Below are positions 16,014 to 24,864 of a DNA stretch of 64,000 nucleotides, one piece after another. Each line of letters begins with the position of its first letter. Position 1 is the first letter of the stretch. The DNA is from Streptomyces curacoi (GTDB lineage: Bacteria > Actinomycetota > Actinomycetes > Streptomycetales > Streptomycetaceae): assembly GCF_001513975.1 (NCBI RefSeq), contig NZ_KQ947993.1, forward strand, positions 248,001 through 312,000, given 5' to 3'. The notes under the pieces are model-generated. The model worked only from the letters and a program-made list of their open reading frames with translations. It searched no databases and was not told the origin of the DNA. The position numbers and the translations under genes are program-made.

Positions 16014-16523
16014 ATGACAACCGAACGGCTTGAGCCCGCCACCACCGCCGACGAGCGCACGATGCTGGAGGGCTGGCTGGACTACCACCGGCAGACCCTC
16101 GCCTGGAAGTGCGAGGGCCTGACCGACGCCCAGCTCAGGACCGCCTCCGTGGAGCCGTCCGAGCTGACGCTGATGGGACTGGTGCGGCACATGGCGGAGG
16201 TGGAGCGGTTCTGGTTCCACGAGATCCTCCTGGGCGAGGACCTCGGGGCGCTCTACTGCACCGAGGAGGACCGGGACGGCGACTTCCACTTCACCGAGGC
16301 CGACACCTGGGAGGAGGCGTACGCCACCTGGCAGGCCGAGATCGCCAACGCCCGCCGCGACGCGGCCGGCGTCGGCCTGGACGACCTCTCCAAGGGCAGG
16401 AGCCGGTCGGGAGAGGTCTTCAACCTGCGCTGGATCATCACGCACATAATCGAGGAGTACGCCCGCCACAACGGCCACGCCGACCTGATCCGCGAGCGCG
16501 TCGACGGCGCCACCGGCGACTGA
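16014..16523 (+). CDS. DinB/DUF664 family protein
   Basis: 169 residues with the four-helix DinB fold: WLDYHRQTLAWKCEGLTDAQL, LMGLVRHMAEVERFWFHEIL (His), and a C-terminal HIIEEYARHNGHADLIRE carrying the second and third metal-ligand histidines. Actinobacterial DUF664 proteins resemble mycothiol-dependent transferases, so a mycothiol-linked role is plausible but not shown. It is downstream of the TetR gene in the same direction with a 43-bp gap. Confidence 0.88.
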   Translation: MTTERLEPATTADERTMLEGWLDYHRQTLAWKCEGLTDAQLRTASVEPSELTLMGLVRHMAEVERFWFHEILLGEDLGALYCTEEDRDGDFHFTEADTWEEAYATWQAEIANARRDAAGVGLDDLSKGRSRSGEVFNLRWIITHIIEEYARHNGHADLIRERVDGATGD

Positions 16524-16633
16524 CGTCAGCCGCACGGGCCCGAGCCGCCCGTACGGGGACGGAGATCACTCGTGTGGAGCAACCTCTGCTCGTCCCTGCC
16601 CCAACAACCGCTCGAACCAGCAGAGTCGGTCGA

Positions 16634-17137
16634 GTGCATCGAACGACGACCACCGCAACGCTCCTGGTCACCGTGGCCGTCTCGGCCCTCTCGGGCTGCA
16701 TGACGGTCCCCCGCCCGCCCGTACCGGGCCCGCCGACGACACCGGCTCAGCCGTCGGCGCCCCGATCGGACGAGCCCACGGCACCGAGCCCGGTGCAGGC
16801 GCCGGCCCGCGAGGCCCTGGCGCTCATCGGCCCGTCACGAACCCCGTCCCCCACGGCGTCCGCCGCACCCTCCGTGCCCCCGGCCGCCCCACCGGCGGCG
16901 CACCCGCCCGCGGCCCCGCGCTCGCACCCTCACTCCCGGCCCGACCACCCGGAACACCGCCGCCCCGCCGCAGGCGCTCCGAAACGGCCGCCACGGGTCG
17001 AGATCCCCGAAGTGTCGGACTCGGTCCGCGCGGAGACCCCGAGAAACTCGGACGTCTGCGCGCTGGGCAGGAAGTACGGCGGCTGGCAGGCGGACAGCCC
17101 GGAGGCCGTGATCTGCCGGCAGACGTACGGGCACTGA
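16634..17137 (+). CDS. Proline-rich secreted lipoprotein, unknown function
   Basis: 167 residues from GTG 16634. A basic start and hydrophobic run end in the lipobox LSGC (Cys22), so the mature protein should be anchored outside. A long Pro/Ala/Ser linker (residues about 25-120) spaces a small C-terminal module, EIPEVSDSVRAETPRNSDVC...GGWQADSPEAVICRQTYGH, with two cysteines that may pair. A GTG at 16572 would add an implausible N-terminus. I do not recognise the module. Confidence 0.7.
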   Translation: MHRTTTTATLLVTVAVSALSGCMTVPRPPVPGPPTTPAQPSAPRSDEPTAPSPVQAPAREALALIGPSRTPSPTASAAPSVPPAAPPAAHPPAAPRSHPHSRPDHPEHRRPAAGAPKRPPRVEIPEVSDSVRAETPRNSDVCALGRKYGGWQADSPEAVICRQTYGH

Positions 17138-17162
17138 GGGGCGGGCGAAGCGGCCTGGCCGA

Positions 17163-17672
17163 CTACGGCCCCTCCCCCAAGCAGATCTCCAACCGCCGGA
17201 TCTGCGCCCGCACCCCGTCCCCGTAACTGTCGTCCCCCAGCGCCCCCGCCGCTCCCCGCGCCCGCCGCAGATGTACGCGGGCGGCCTCCGCGCGGCCGAG
17301 CTTCACATAGTCGGCCGCCAGGTTCACATGCAGGGACGGATACAGCGCCCGTACGGCGAGGGCGCCCTCGACGCTCTCGGCACTCCCGGGCCCCTCGGAG
17401 CCCTCGGAGCCACCGACGCTCCAGACCCCCTCGGCCTCCGTCAAGGCCCGCAGATCCCAGGCCAGTTCGTCCGAGGGGTCGTCCTGCGTGTCCGCCAGAT
17501 AGTGCGCCAGGGTGCACCGGTGCAGGGGGTCGCCGTCCGCCCCGAGTTCCGTCCACAGCTCCAGCAACCGGCGCCGGGCCTCCTCACGGTCCCCCGCGTG
17601 ATGCAGCATGACGACCTGCCCGATCCGCGTGAGCACGGCATCCGGCGCCTTCTGCTCCTGTCGCTCCGCCAC
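17163..17672 (-). CDS. TPR-like hypothetical protein
   Basis: 169 residues from GTG 17672 with GGAGG upstream. Helix pairs such as IGQVVMLHHAGDREEARRRLLELWTEL and HVNLAADYVKLGRAEAARVHLRRAR look like degenerate tetratricopeptide repeats. It has no signal peptide or membrane segment. A short Gly-Ser-Glu-rich loop separates the two halves. The role is unknown; it converges on the lipoprotein gene. Confidence 0.75.
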   Translation of the reverse strand: MAERQEQKAPDAVLTRIGQVVMLHHAGDREEARRRLLELWTELGADGDPLHRCTLAHYLADTQDDPSDELAWDLRALTEAEGVWSVGGSEGSEGPGSAESVEGALAVRALYPSLHVNLAADYVKLGRAEAARVHLRRARGAAGALGDDSYGDGVRAQIRRLEICLGEGP

Positions 17673-17757
17673 CGCGTCCTCCGGGCCCTCGTCGGCTGGT
17701 CCCTCACGACGCTAACGGCCCCCACCGGCAATCCGGGGCAGGCGGCTCCGTACGGCA

Positions 17758-17787
17758 CCGGGCCGGTCCGGCGAAGGACCGGCCCGG
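17758..17787 (-). terminator. Hairpin terminator after ung
   Basis: CCGGGCCGGTCC and GGACCGGCCCGG form a perfect 12-bp stem with a six-base loop, starting 7 bp after the ung stop. It lacks a U-tract, as is common in Streptomyces. Confidence 0.8.
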
Positions 17788-17794
17788 CGGTGGA

Positions 17795-18478
17795 TCAGCC
17801 CAGGTCAGGGATGCGCCAGTCGATCGGCTCGTGCCCCTGCCGGGCCACCGCCTCATTGATCTGCGTGAAGGGGCGGGACCCGAAGAACTTCTTCGCCGAC
17901 AGCGGCGAGGGATGCGCTCCCTTGACCACGACGTGCCGGGTCTCGTCGATGAGCGGGAGCTTCTTCTGGGCGTAGTTGCCCCACAGCACGAACACCGCCG
18001 GGTCGGGCCGGTCCGCCACCGCCCGGATGACCGCGTCGGTGAACTTCTCCCAGCCCTTGCCCTTGTGCGAGTTCGCCTCGCCGCCGCGGACCGTCAGCAC
18101 CGCGTTGAGCAGCAGGACGCCCTGCCGGGCCCAGGGCATCAGATTGCCGTTGTCGGGGACGGGGAGGCCGAGCTCCTCCTTCATCTCCTTGTAGATGTTG
18201 CGCAGCGAGGGCGGCGTCTTCACTCCGGGGCGGACCGAGAAGCACAGACCGTGCCCCTGGCCCTCGCCGTGGTACGGGTCCTGACCGAGGATCAGGACCT
18301 TCACCCGGTCGTACGGCGTCGCGTCCAGCGCGGCGAAGACCTCCTCGCGCGGCGGGTAGACGGGACCCTTCGCCCGCTCCTCCTCGACGAACTCCGTCAG
18401 CTCCTTGAAGTAGGGCTGCTGCAGTTCGTCGCCCAGAACCCCGCGCCAGGACTCGGGCAGCATGGCGATGTCGGTCAC
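17795..18478 (-). CDS. ung: Uracil-DNA glycosylase, family 1
   Basis: 227 residues from GTG 18478 (VTDIAMLPESWRGVL), with AAGGAAG upstream. GQDPYHGEGQGHGLCFSV contains the catalytic Asp67, LLLNAVLTVRGGEANSHKGKGWE is the family middle motif, and GAHPSPLSAKKFF carries the catalytic His loop. It removes uracil from DNA in base excision repair. It stands alone between the binding-protein gene and the TPR-like gene, with its own terminator. Confidence 0.96.
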   Translation of the reverse strand: MTDIAMLPESWRGVLGDELQQPYFKELTEFVEEERAKGPVYPPREEVFAALDATPYDRVKVLILGQDPYHGEGQGHGLCFSVRPGVKTPPSLRNIYKEMKEELGLPVPDNGNLMPWARQGVLLLNAVLTVRGGEANSHKGKGWEKFTDAVIRAVADRPDPAVFVLWGNYAQKKLPLIDETRHVVVKGAHPSPLSAKKFFGSRPFTQINEAVARQGHEPIDWRIPDLG

Positions 18479-18523
18479 GTCAACTTCCTTACGATGTGCG
18501 GCAGGCGATGTACGGTCCACGAC

Positions 18524-18564
18524 CAGTGGTCGCTTCAGACCTCAGAACCTACCGGCGACCACTG
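18524..18564. promoter_or_regulatory. 10-bp inverted repeat between binding-protein gene and ung
   Basis: CAGTGGTCGC (18524-18533) and GCGACCACTG (18555-18564) are perfect inverted arms 21 nt apart. It may terminate the upstream gene or act as an operator ahead of ung; the loop is long for a terminator. Confidence 0.5.
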
Positions 18565-18619
18565 ACAATCGCTCCTCGGACCGCACATCCACCCCGGGCC
18601 GCCCCGCCGGCGGGTCTCC

Positions 18620-20200
18620 CTACCAGCTGGTCTTGCGGTACAGCTCGCCCATCATCATGATCGTCGACGGGTCCAGCGCCCGCTCGGCACCCGAGATCTC
18701 CGCGCTCGCGGCCACGTACTGCCGGCCCTGCCACAGCGGCAGCAGTCGCGCGTCGTCTACGAGGATCTGCTGGGCCTCCTCGAAGTCCTTGACCACGTTG
18801 GCACGGTCGCTCTCCGCGCGGGAGCGGGGCAGCAGGGTCTCGGTGATCTCGGGCGCCACATACGGCGTACCCAGCGCGTTCTGGTCGCCGACGAACGGCG
18901 CGATGAAGTTGTCCGCGTCCGGGAAGTCGGGGAACCAGCCACGCCCGAACACCGGGTACTCGCCCTTCTGGTAGCCCGCGACGTATGTCTTCCAGGGGCG
19001 GCTCTTGAGGGTGATCCGGAAGAGGCCGGACTCCTCCAGCTGGCTCTTCAGCTCCTGGAACTCCGCCTTGGTGGCGGAGCCGTAGCGGTCGCTCGTGTAC
19101 CAGAGGGTGAGCGGGACGGGCGTCGTGATGCCCGCCTTGGCGAGGATCCGGCGGGCCTTGGTCTTGCTGGGCTCGCCGTAGTCGTCGAAGAAGCCCGTCG
19201 TGTGGCCGGTCAGGCCCTTGGGGACCATGGAGTACAGCGGCTCGACGGTGTCCTTGTAGACCTTGTGGGCGATCGCCGGGCGGTCGATGACCTGGGCGAT
19301 GGCCTTGCGGACGGCGGACTTGCCGGCCATGGGGTCCTTGGGGTTGAAGACCAGGTAGTTGATCTCGGTGCCGGAGCCCTCGATCAGCTGGAGCTCGTCC
19401 TCGTCGTCGGCCTGGATGTCGACGATGTCGTCGGCGGCGAGGCCGCGGAAGGCGACGTCGAGCTCCTTCTGGCGCAGCGCGGCGACCATGGTCGGCGAGT
19501 CCTGGTAGTAACGGATGGTCACCGCGTCGTTCTTGCGCTCGGCGTACCCCTCGTAGCTGTCGTTCTTCAGGAGTTCGGCCTGCTTGCCCTCGTCGTAGGA
19601 CTGGAGGGTGTACGGCCCGGACCCCACGACCGTGCCGTCCTCGCGCAGCTTGTCGGCCGGGTACGCGTCGGGCTGCACGATCGACATGGCGGGCGTGGCG
19701 AGCACGAACGGGAAGGTCGCGTCGGCCTTGTTGAGGTGGAAGACGATCTCGCGGTCGTTCAGCACCTGGATCCGTTCGAGGCTGCCCAGCAGACCCGCCG
19801 GGCCGCCGTTGACGTTGATCTCCCGGATCCGGTCGATCGAGTGCTTGACCGCCTGGGCGTCCAGGGCGTGCCCGTCGGAGAACTTCAGTCCCTCGCGCAG
19901 CTCGCACTTGTACTTCATGTTCGTGCGGTCGGTGAACTGGCAGCTCTCGGCGGCGTCGGGCTCGGGCGTCATCGAGCCGGAGGGGTAGCTCAGCAGCGTC
20001 TGGTAGATGTTGCGGAAGAGCTCCCAGGAGCTGTCCCAGGACGCGGCGGGATCAAGGGTGCTGGGGGCGGCTGTCGTCCCCACCACGATCGGGCCCTCCT
20101 CCTCCGTCGAATCGGACGAGAGGATGCCGCACCCTGCCACCAGGGACGATATGGACGCGATGGCCGCCACCTGCCGCAGGCGTCGGATCCGGTTGAACAC
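18620..20200 (-). CDS. ABC transporter substrate-binding lipoprotein, peptide/nickel type (SBP_bac_5)
   Basis: About 526 residues. GTG 20200 is chosen because GAGGAG sits 7 nt before it; a GTG two codons earlier touches the ribosome site. A basic stretch and hydrophobic run end at the lipobox LVAGC. The family 5 fold shows VVGTTAAPSTLDPAASWDSS, YKCELREGLKFSDGHALDAQ and VGSGPYTLQSYDEG. It should bind oligopeptides or a similar solute outside the cell. No permease or ATPase genes are adjacent, so it either serves a distant transporter or acts as a sensor. Confidence 0.9.
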   Translation of the reverse strand: MFNRIRRLRQVAAIASISSLVAGCGILSSDSTEEEGPIVVGTTAAPSTLDPAASWDSSWELFRNIYQTLLSYPSGSMTPEPDAAESCQFTDRTNMKYKCELREGLKFSDGHALDAQAVKHSIDRIREINVNGGPAGLLGSLERIQVLNDREIVFHLNKADATFPFVLATPAMSIVQPDAYPADKLREDGTVVGSGPYTLQSYDEGKQAELLKNDSYEGYAERKNDAVTIRYYQDSPTMVAALRQKELDVAFRGLAADDIVDIQADDEDELQLIEGSGTEINYLVFNPKDPMAGKSAVRKAIAQVIDRPAIAHKVYKDTVEPLYSMVPKGLTGHTTGFFDDYGEPSKTKARRILAKAGITTPVPLTLWYTSDRYGSATKAEFQELKSQLEESGLFRITLKSRPWKTYVAGYQKGEYPVFGRGWFPDFPDADNFIAPFVGDQNALGTPYVAPEITETLLPRSRAESDRANVVKDFEEAQQILVDDARLLPLWQGRQYVAASAEISGAERALDPSTIMMMGELYRKTSW

Positions 20201-20312
20201 GCGCACGCTCCTCGATCTGCCATGCCAAGGGTCGGCAAAACATACCGCAGTGTTCCGGCGGGTGGACCTCTCGTCTCAGGAGCACTTGCTCACCTTCGCC
20301 GTGACTACGTTG

Positions 20313-20334
20313 TCAGGAGGCGCTGATCTCCTGA
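20313..20334 (-). terminator. Hairpin after the MarR-type gene
   Basis: TCAGGAG (20313-20319) and CTCCTGA (20328-20334) form a 7-bp stem with an 8-nt loop, about 32 nt past the regulator's stop and before the binding-protein gene start. It is a weak terminator candidate. Confidence 0.45.
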
Positions 20335-20365
20335 TATCGGCCGCGAGGAGGCACCGGTGCGGGGG

Positions 20366-21100
20366 TCAGCCGTCATTGCTGTCGCCGGCGCTCGGGGTGC
20401 CCCGGGTCTGCCGCCACTGCTCCATGACCTGCCTGAGGGACTCGCTCACGAGGAGCAGGAGCTCGGCGGAGGACTCGAAGCGGGCGCCCGCCGGGGTCCC
20501 GCTCCCGAGGATCTCGGCTCCGCGCCGCGAGGCGGCCACCAGGGCGTCGTTCATCTGCACGGTCGCCCGCAGGGAGCGGAGCCAGATCCCGTCGTCGATG
20601 ACGTAACGCTCGCGGCGCACACCGGGAGTGCGTTCCCGCCGGAGCAGGCCCTGCTGTTCGAGGAAGGTCACGGCGTGCGAGACGGACGCCGGGCTGATGC
20701 GCAGCCGCTGGACCAGGTCAGCGGCGGTGAGCGTGCCGGTGTCGGTGATGTACAGGCAGGCCATCACCCCGGCCGCCACCCGGGGCATCCCCTGCTGCAC
20801 GAGGAGCGCGGTGAAGGATTCCGTGAAGTCCTGGACCGCCTCGGGATCACGCCCATGGCCGCTGTCGGGGATCGGTGGCGCCGGGGGCTCGGCCTGCTTG
20901 CGTCGGCGCGCACGCTGCCGTGTGGCCTCCTGCGCTCGATTCGCCCGGTAGTCGTCGGGTCCGCCGTTGCGGGTGACCTCCCGCATGACGGTCGAGGCGG
21001 GTCGCCCCAGCCGACGGCCGATCTCCGCGTATCCGAGCCCCTCGGCCAGCCCCTCAGCGATGCGCTGACGGTCCTCGGCGGTGAGCCTGCCTCCGGGCAT
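20366..21100 (-). CDS. MarR/GbsR-type regulator with an extra IS30-like N-terminal HTH
   Basis: 244 residues from ATG 21100 (MPGGRLTAEDRQRIAEGL), the start favoured by an upstream GAGGGGAG and by remembered relatives. Residues 5-45 form an IS30-transposase-like helix-turn-helix (YAEIGRRLGRPASTVMREVTRNGG). A basic linker rich in Arg follows, then a MarR winged helix (LVQRLRISPASVSHAVTFLEQQGLLRRER). The protein thus has two DNA-binding modules. It diverges from the serine hydrolase across a region with several palindromes and is its likely repressor. It is not a transposase: no catalytic DDE domain is present. Confidence 0.85.
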   Translation of the reverse strand: MPGGRLTAEDRQRIAEGLAEGLGYAEIGRRLGRPASTVMREVTRNGGPDDYRANRAQEATRQRARRRKQAEPPAPPIPDSGHGRDPEAVQDFTESFTALLVQQGMPRVAAGVMACLYITDTGTLTAADLVQRLRISPASVSHAVTFLEQQGLLRRERTPGVRRERYVIDDGIWLRSLRATVQMNDALVAASRRGAEILGSGTPAGARFESSAELLLLVSESLRQVMEQWRQTRGTPSAGDSNDG

Positions 21101-21181
21101 CGGCGCTCGTCTCCCCTCTGTCGCCATGCGCGGAGCCAGGCGCCCGCACACCCGCCGCACAGTATGCCGCCCCACGAATCC

Positions 21182-21342
21182 CATTGCAATTCAAAGCCCG
21201 ATCATCTCATTGCATTCAGCGTCAAGCTCATTGCAATGCAGGGCACAATCTGACCGACCATATCTGGGATAAGACGGACGTTTGTCTGTTGACCAATCAC
21301 TGAACGCAATGTAGCGTCGCCGACGTTCAGCAATCGCTGAAC
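21182..21342. promoter_or_regulatory. Divergent control region with two operator families
   Basis: CATTGCA occurs at 21182, 21208 and 21229; the last is the perfect palindrome CATTGCAATG. GTTCAGC-AATC-GCTGAAC (21325-21342) is a perfect dyad and CTGAAC recurs at 21300. A promoter toward the hydrolase reads TTGACC (21289-21294), 17 nt, TAGCGT (21312-21317), with the CTGAAC half-site inside its spacer and the dyad overlapping the start point. Two distinct motifs match the two DNA-binding modules of the neighbouring regulator, an inference worth testing. Confidence 0.65.
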
Positions 21343-21411
21343 ACCAACGAGAGCCAACCGGGCGTTCCACACCGGCTCCCGCCTCTGGCCCATTCGAAGA
21401 AGGGCACCACC

Positions 21412-22941
21412 ATGTCCGTCACCCTCACCGATCAGGACAAGCTCACCCTGCGGACCGCCGCGTACGGTGCCGTCTCGCTGCTGGCCGCCGCCGCTGGTGC
21501 CGGGGGCTCGCCCCACAAGGCCGCCACCGCGGGCTCCCTCGCCCTGACCTCCGCGACCGGCCTGGTCGGGCACGTGCTCGCCGAACGGACACGGGACGTG
21601 AAGCTGGGCGGCAAGTCCGTGGCCGCGATGGCCGACCAGGTACTGCCGGCCCTGACGGCAGCCATGGGCTTACTCCGGAAGCAGGCTCCGGCCGAGGCCG
21701 ACAACTTCCGCAGCAGCGTCGTCACCGCCATCGAAGCGGCCGCCCGGACTCAGCAGGGCGAACCGAGTCCCACCATGGCTGAGATGGCTCGCAAGATCAC
21801 CGGAGCCCTCGACCTGGCGGCCGGACCCGCGGCGACCACCGCGGACAGTACGGCCGTGCCGCAGGCCGCCGCCGGGCAGGAGCGCCCGGAACTGCAGAAG
21901 GCCCTCCAGGCGTTCGTCGATTCCGGTTTCGCCGGGATGCAGATGCGCGTGCACGACGAGCGGGGCGAGTGGGTCGGCAGCGCCGGGGTGCGCAAGCTGG
22001 GCGAGACCGCGAAGCCGCCGACGGACGGGCGGTTCTGGGTGGGCAGCACCACCAAGACCTTCGTCGCGACGCTGGTTCTGCAGCTGGTGGCCGACGGCTC
22101 GATCGGGCTGGACACCCCGGTGGCCGACCACCTGCCCGAGTTCCGGCTGGACCGGCGGATCACCGTGCGGATGCTGCTCCAGCACAGCAGCGGGTTGTAC
22201 AACTACACCGGCGACCTCGACGCCGAGGGGACGCTTGTGCCGGGGATCGACGCGGCGGGCAAGAAGTGGGTGGACAACCGGTTCCGCACCTACCAGCCCG
22301 AGGAGCTCGTGCGGTTCTCGTTGTCCAAGCCGGCGCGGTTCGAGCCGGGGACGGACCAGAGCTACTCCAACACCAACTACACGCTGGCCGTGCTGCTGGT
22401 CGAGAAGGTCACCGGCCGCTCGTACGCCGAGGAGATGGAGCGGCGGATCCTCGGGCCGCTCGGGCTGCGGGGCACCGTGGTGCCGGGCGACTCCCCGGAG
22501 ATCCCCGGGCCGCACGCCCACGGCTACTACCGCTACGAGGACGCCGGCCAGTGGAACGTGGTCGACGTCAGCCGCCAGAACCTCTCCCTCCTGGTCGGCG
22601 CCGGTGACATGATCTCGACCACCCGGGATCTCCACACGTTCTTCTCCGCGCTGCTGGGCGGCAAGCTCCTGCCGGCTCCGCTGCTGACCGAGATGCGCAA
22701 GCCGTACGGGAAGCTCGGCTACGGCCTCGGGCTGTTCGTGCAGGACCTGGGCCTGGACTGCGGCGGCACCATCGTCCACCACAACGGCGGCGCACCGGGG
22801 GGCTACGGGGCGCTGATGATCGGCACGCCCGACGGCGGCAGGACCCTGACCGCCGGGCTGACCACCGGCGACGCCGCGATCGACCCGGCGCAGGAGTTCC
22901 CGAAGGCGTTGGACAGGCTCATCAAGGACGTGTTCCGCTGA
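21412..22941 (+). CDS. Serine hydrolase (class C beta-lactamase fold) fused to an N-terminal actinobacterial domain
   Basis: 509 residues in two parts. Residues 1-135 form a helical Ala-rich domain (TDQDKLTLRTAAYGAVSLL ... KSVAAMADQVLPALTAAMGLLRK) that I recall as a stand-alone Streptomyces protein. Residues about 158-505 are a beta-lactamase/DD-peptidase domain with Ser212-x-x-Lys215 (GSTTK), Tyr318-Ser-Asn320 and an HHNGG motif for the KTG position, so it looks active. There is no signal peptide, so it probably works in the cytoplasm, which argues against a peptidoglycan enzyme and for an esterase or peptidase. It is divergent from the two-HTH MarR regulator. Confidence 0.88.
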   Translation: MSVTLTDQDKLTLRTAAYGAVSLLAAAAGAGGSPHKAATAGSLALTSATGLVGHVLAERTRDVKLGGKSVAAMADQVLPALTAAMGLLRKQAPAEADNFRSSVVTAIEAAARTQQGEPSPTMAEMARKITGALDLAAGPAATTADSTAVPQAAAGQERPELQKALQAFVDSGFAGMQMRVHDERGEWVGSAGVRKLGETAKPPTDGRFWVGSTTKTFVATLVLQLVADGSIGLDTPVADHLPEFRLDRRITVRMLLQHSSGLYNYTGDLDAEGTLVPGIDAAGKKWVDNRFRTYQPEELVRFSLSKPARFEPGTDQSYSNTNYTLAVLLVEKVTGRSYAEEMERRILGPLGLRGTVVPGDSPEIPGPHAHGYYRYEDAGQWNVVDVSRQNLSLLVGAGDMISTTRDLHTFFSALLGGKLLPAPLLTEMRKPYGKLGYGLGLFVQDLGLDCGGTIVHHNGGAPGGYGALMIGTPDGGRTLTAGLTTGDAAIDPAQEFPKALDRLIKDVFR

Positions 22942-22968
22942 CCACCGCCGCAGCGCCCGGTCGCCGTG

Positions 22969-23005
22969 CGGAACGGGCCCCGCTCGTCCAGCGGGGCCCG
23001 TTCCG
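22969..23005. terminator. Bidirectional terminator, 16-bp stem
   Basis: CGGAACGGGCCCCGCT (22969-22984) pairs perfectly with AGCGGGGCCCGTTCCG (22990-23005) around a 5-nt loop, between the convergent hydrolase and SDR genes. Confidence 0.92.
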
Positions 23006-23037
23006 GTGTGGTGTGGTGTGGTGCGGTGTCGTGCGCG

Positions 23038-23793
23038 TCAGCCGACGCCGGCGTTCAGGAAGATGCCGCCGTCGACGACGAGCGTCTGGCCGGTGACCCA
23101 GTCGGACTGCTCCGAGGTGAGGAACGCGGCGGCGCCCCCGATGTCGGAGGGCACCCCGAGCCGGCCCAGCGGGTAGGCCGCCGCGGCCTCCGCCTCCCGG
23201 CCCTCGTACAGGGCCTGCGCGAACTTGGTCTTCACCACGGCCGGGGCGATCGCGTTGACCCGCACCCTGGGCGCGAACTCGTGCGCCAGCTGCTGGGTCA
23301 GGTTGATCAGCGCGGCCTTGCTGACGCCGTAGGCGGCGATGAACGGCGAGGGCGCGATGCCCGCGACGGAGGCGATGTTGACGATGGCGCCGCCGTTGTC
23401 CTTCTGCCAGGCGTGCCAGGTCCTCTGCGCGAAGCCGAGCGCCGAGATCACGTTGGTCTCGAAGACCTTGCGGGCCACGTTCAGGTCGAGGTCGGCGATC
23501 GGCCCGAACACCGGGTTGGTACCGGCGTTGTTGACCAGGAAGTCGACGCGCCCGAAGGCCTCCATGGTGCGCTCGACGGCGACGGCCTGGTGGGCCTCGT
23601 CATGGGCCTTGCCCGCCACGTAGATGGCGCGGTCGGAGCCGAGCTGCTCGACGGCCTCCTTGAGGGCGTCCTCGTTGCGGCCCGTGATGCAGACGCGGTC
23701 GCCGCGCGCGACGAGCGCCTCGGCGACGCCGTAGCCGATGCCGCGGCTGGCGCCCGTGACGAGCGCGACCTTGCCGGAGAGTTCCGAAGTCAT
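23038..23793 (-). CDS. SDR family oxidoreductase (FabG-like)
   Basis: 251 residues with TGASRGIG (cofactor loop), LVNNAGT, the catalytic Ser in NIASVAG and YGVSK (Tyr/Lys), and a C-terminal GQTLVVDGG. It reduces or oxidises a hydroxyl/keto group with NAD(P)H. It lies 12 bp after a second SDR gene on the same strand, so they form an operon. Together they probably act on an acyl-CoA or acyl-ACP substrate under the operator upstream. Confidence 0.92.
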   Translation of the reverse strand: MTSELSGKVALVTGASRGIGYGVAEALVARGDRVCITGRNEDALKEAVEQLGSDRAIYVAGKAHDEAHQAVAVERTMEAFGRVDFLVNNAGTNPVFGPIADLDLNVARKVFETNVISALGFAQRTWHAWQKDNGGAIVNIASVAGIAPSPFIAAYGVSKAALINLTQQLAHEFAPRVRVNAIAPAVVKTKFAQALYEGREAEAAAAYPLGRLGVPSDIGGAAAFLTSEQSDWVTGQTLVVDGGIFLNAGVG

Positions 23794-23805
23794 GTTCCCG
23801 ATCCC

Positions 23806-24567
23806 CTAGTCGAGCGGTCCGCCGGCGACGTACAGCACCTGGCCGGAGACGAAGCCGGCGGCCTCGCCCGTGAAGAAGGCGATGGCGTTGGCGATGTCCT
23901 CCGGCTCACCGACCCGCGCCACCGGGATCTGGGTCGCGGCGGCGGCCTTGAAGTCCTCGAAGCCCATGCCGACGCGCTCGGCGGTGGCCTTGGTCATCTC
24001 GGTGGCGATGAAGCCGGGGGCGACGGCGTTGGCGGTGATGCCGAACTTGCCGAGTTCCTTGGCGAGGGTCTTGGTGAAGCCCTGCAGACCGGCCTTGGCG
24101 GCGGAGTAGTTGACCTGGCCGCGGTTGCCGAGCGCGGAGGACGAGGAGAGGTTGACGATCCGGCCGAAGTTCGCGTCGACCATGTGCTTCTGGCAGGCGC
24201 GGGACATCAGGAAGGCGCCGCGCAGGTGCACGTTCATGACGGTGTCCCAGTCGGAGACGCTCATCTTGAACAGCAGGTTGTCGCGCAGCACGCCCGCGTT
24301 GTTGACCAGGATCGTCGGCGCGCCGAGCTCCTCGGCGATCCGCGCGACGGCCGCCTCGACCTGTGTCTCGTCGGAGACGTCGCAGCCGACCGCGACGGCC
24401 TTGCCGCCGGCCGCGGTGATCTTCTCCACGGTGTCCTTGCACGCGGCCTCGTCGAGGTCGATCACGGCGACCGCGCGGCCTTCGGCGGCCAGTCGTACGG
24501 CGGTGGCGGCGCCGATGCCGCGCGCCCCGCCGGTGACCACGGCGACCCGCTGCTCAGTGGTGGACAT
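23806..24567 (-). CDS. 3-oxoacyl-ACP reductase FabG-type SDR
   Basis: 253 residues from ATG 24567, with GAGGAG upstream. TGGARGIGAATA, CDVSDETQV, LVNNAGV, NLSSSSALG and YSAAKAGLQGFTKTLAKELG give the full Asn/Ser/Tyr/Lys catalytic set. It resembles the FabG4-like enzymes of fatty-acid and lipid metabolism rather than the main FabG, which sits with other fab genes. It is the first gene of a two-SDR operon with a palindrome 48 bp upstream. The open frame extends further upstream, but codon use and the ribosome site mark this start. Confidence 0.92.
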   Translation of the reverse strand: MSTTEQRVAVVTGGARGIGAATAVRLAAEGRAVAVIDLDEAACKDTVEKITAAGGKAVAVGCDVSDETQVEAAVARIAEELGAPTILVNNAGVLRDNLLFKMSVSDWDTVMNVHLRGAFLMSRACQKHMVDANFGRIVNLSSSSALGNRGQVNYSAAKAGLQGFTKTLAKELGKFGITANAVAPGFIATEMTKATAERVGMGFEDFKAAAATQIPVARVGEPEDIANAIAFFTGEAAGFVSGQVLYVAGGPLD

Positions 24568-24614
24568 TGCTGGTTCTCCTCGCCCTCGCGATGCGGCTCC
24601 TGCGGCACGCTCCT

Positions 24615-24634
24615 TAGTGAGCGACCGCTTAGTA
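24615..24634. promoter_or_regulatory. Imperfect palindrome upstream of the SDR operon
   Basis: TAGTGAGCG-AC-CGCTTAGTA is a 20-bp dyad, seven of nine positions symmetric. It resembles operators of TetR-type regulators of acyl-CoA metabolism. It lies 48 bp from the FabG start. The regulator is not in the window. Confidence 0.6.
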
Positions 24635-24864
24635 CCTTCAGCAGACGTGACGCTAGAAGGCCTGGCACCCGGTGTCAACGGCCGACCGGGTCCGTGTGAT
24701 CGATTCCCCGGACGACCGACGCCAAGCGGGCGGACCCAGCCATGTCCGTCCCATGCCGACTCCGCACCGTGAGCACCCGAACGGTCTACGGCTGCGCGCC
24801 GCCGCGCCAGGTGGCCCCTAGCGTCGAAGCGCGAAGCCACAGATGGCCGGAAAGGAGGCGCACC

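Noticed and set aside
21000..21100. IS30 transposase fragment
   Set aside because: Only the HTH resembles IS30; it is joined in frame to a MarR domain and has no DDE catalytic region or terminal inverted repeats.
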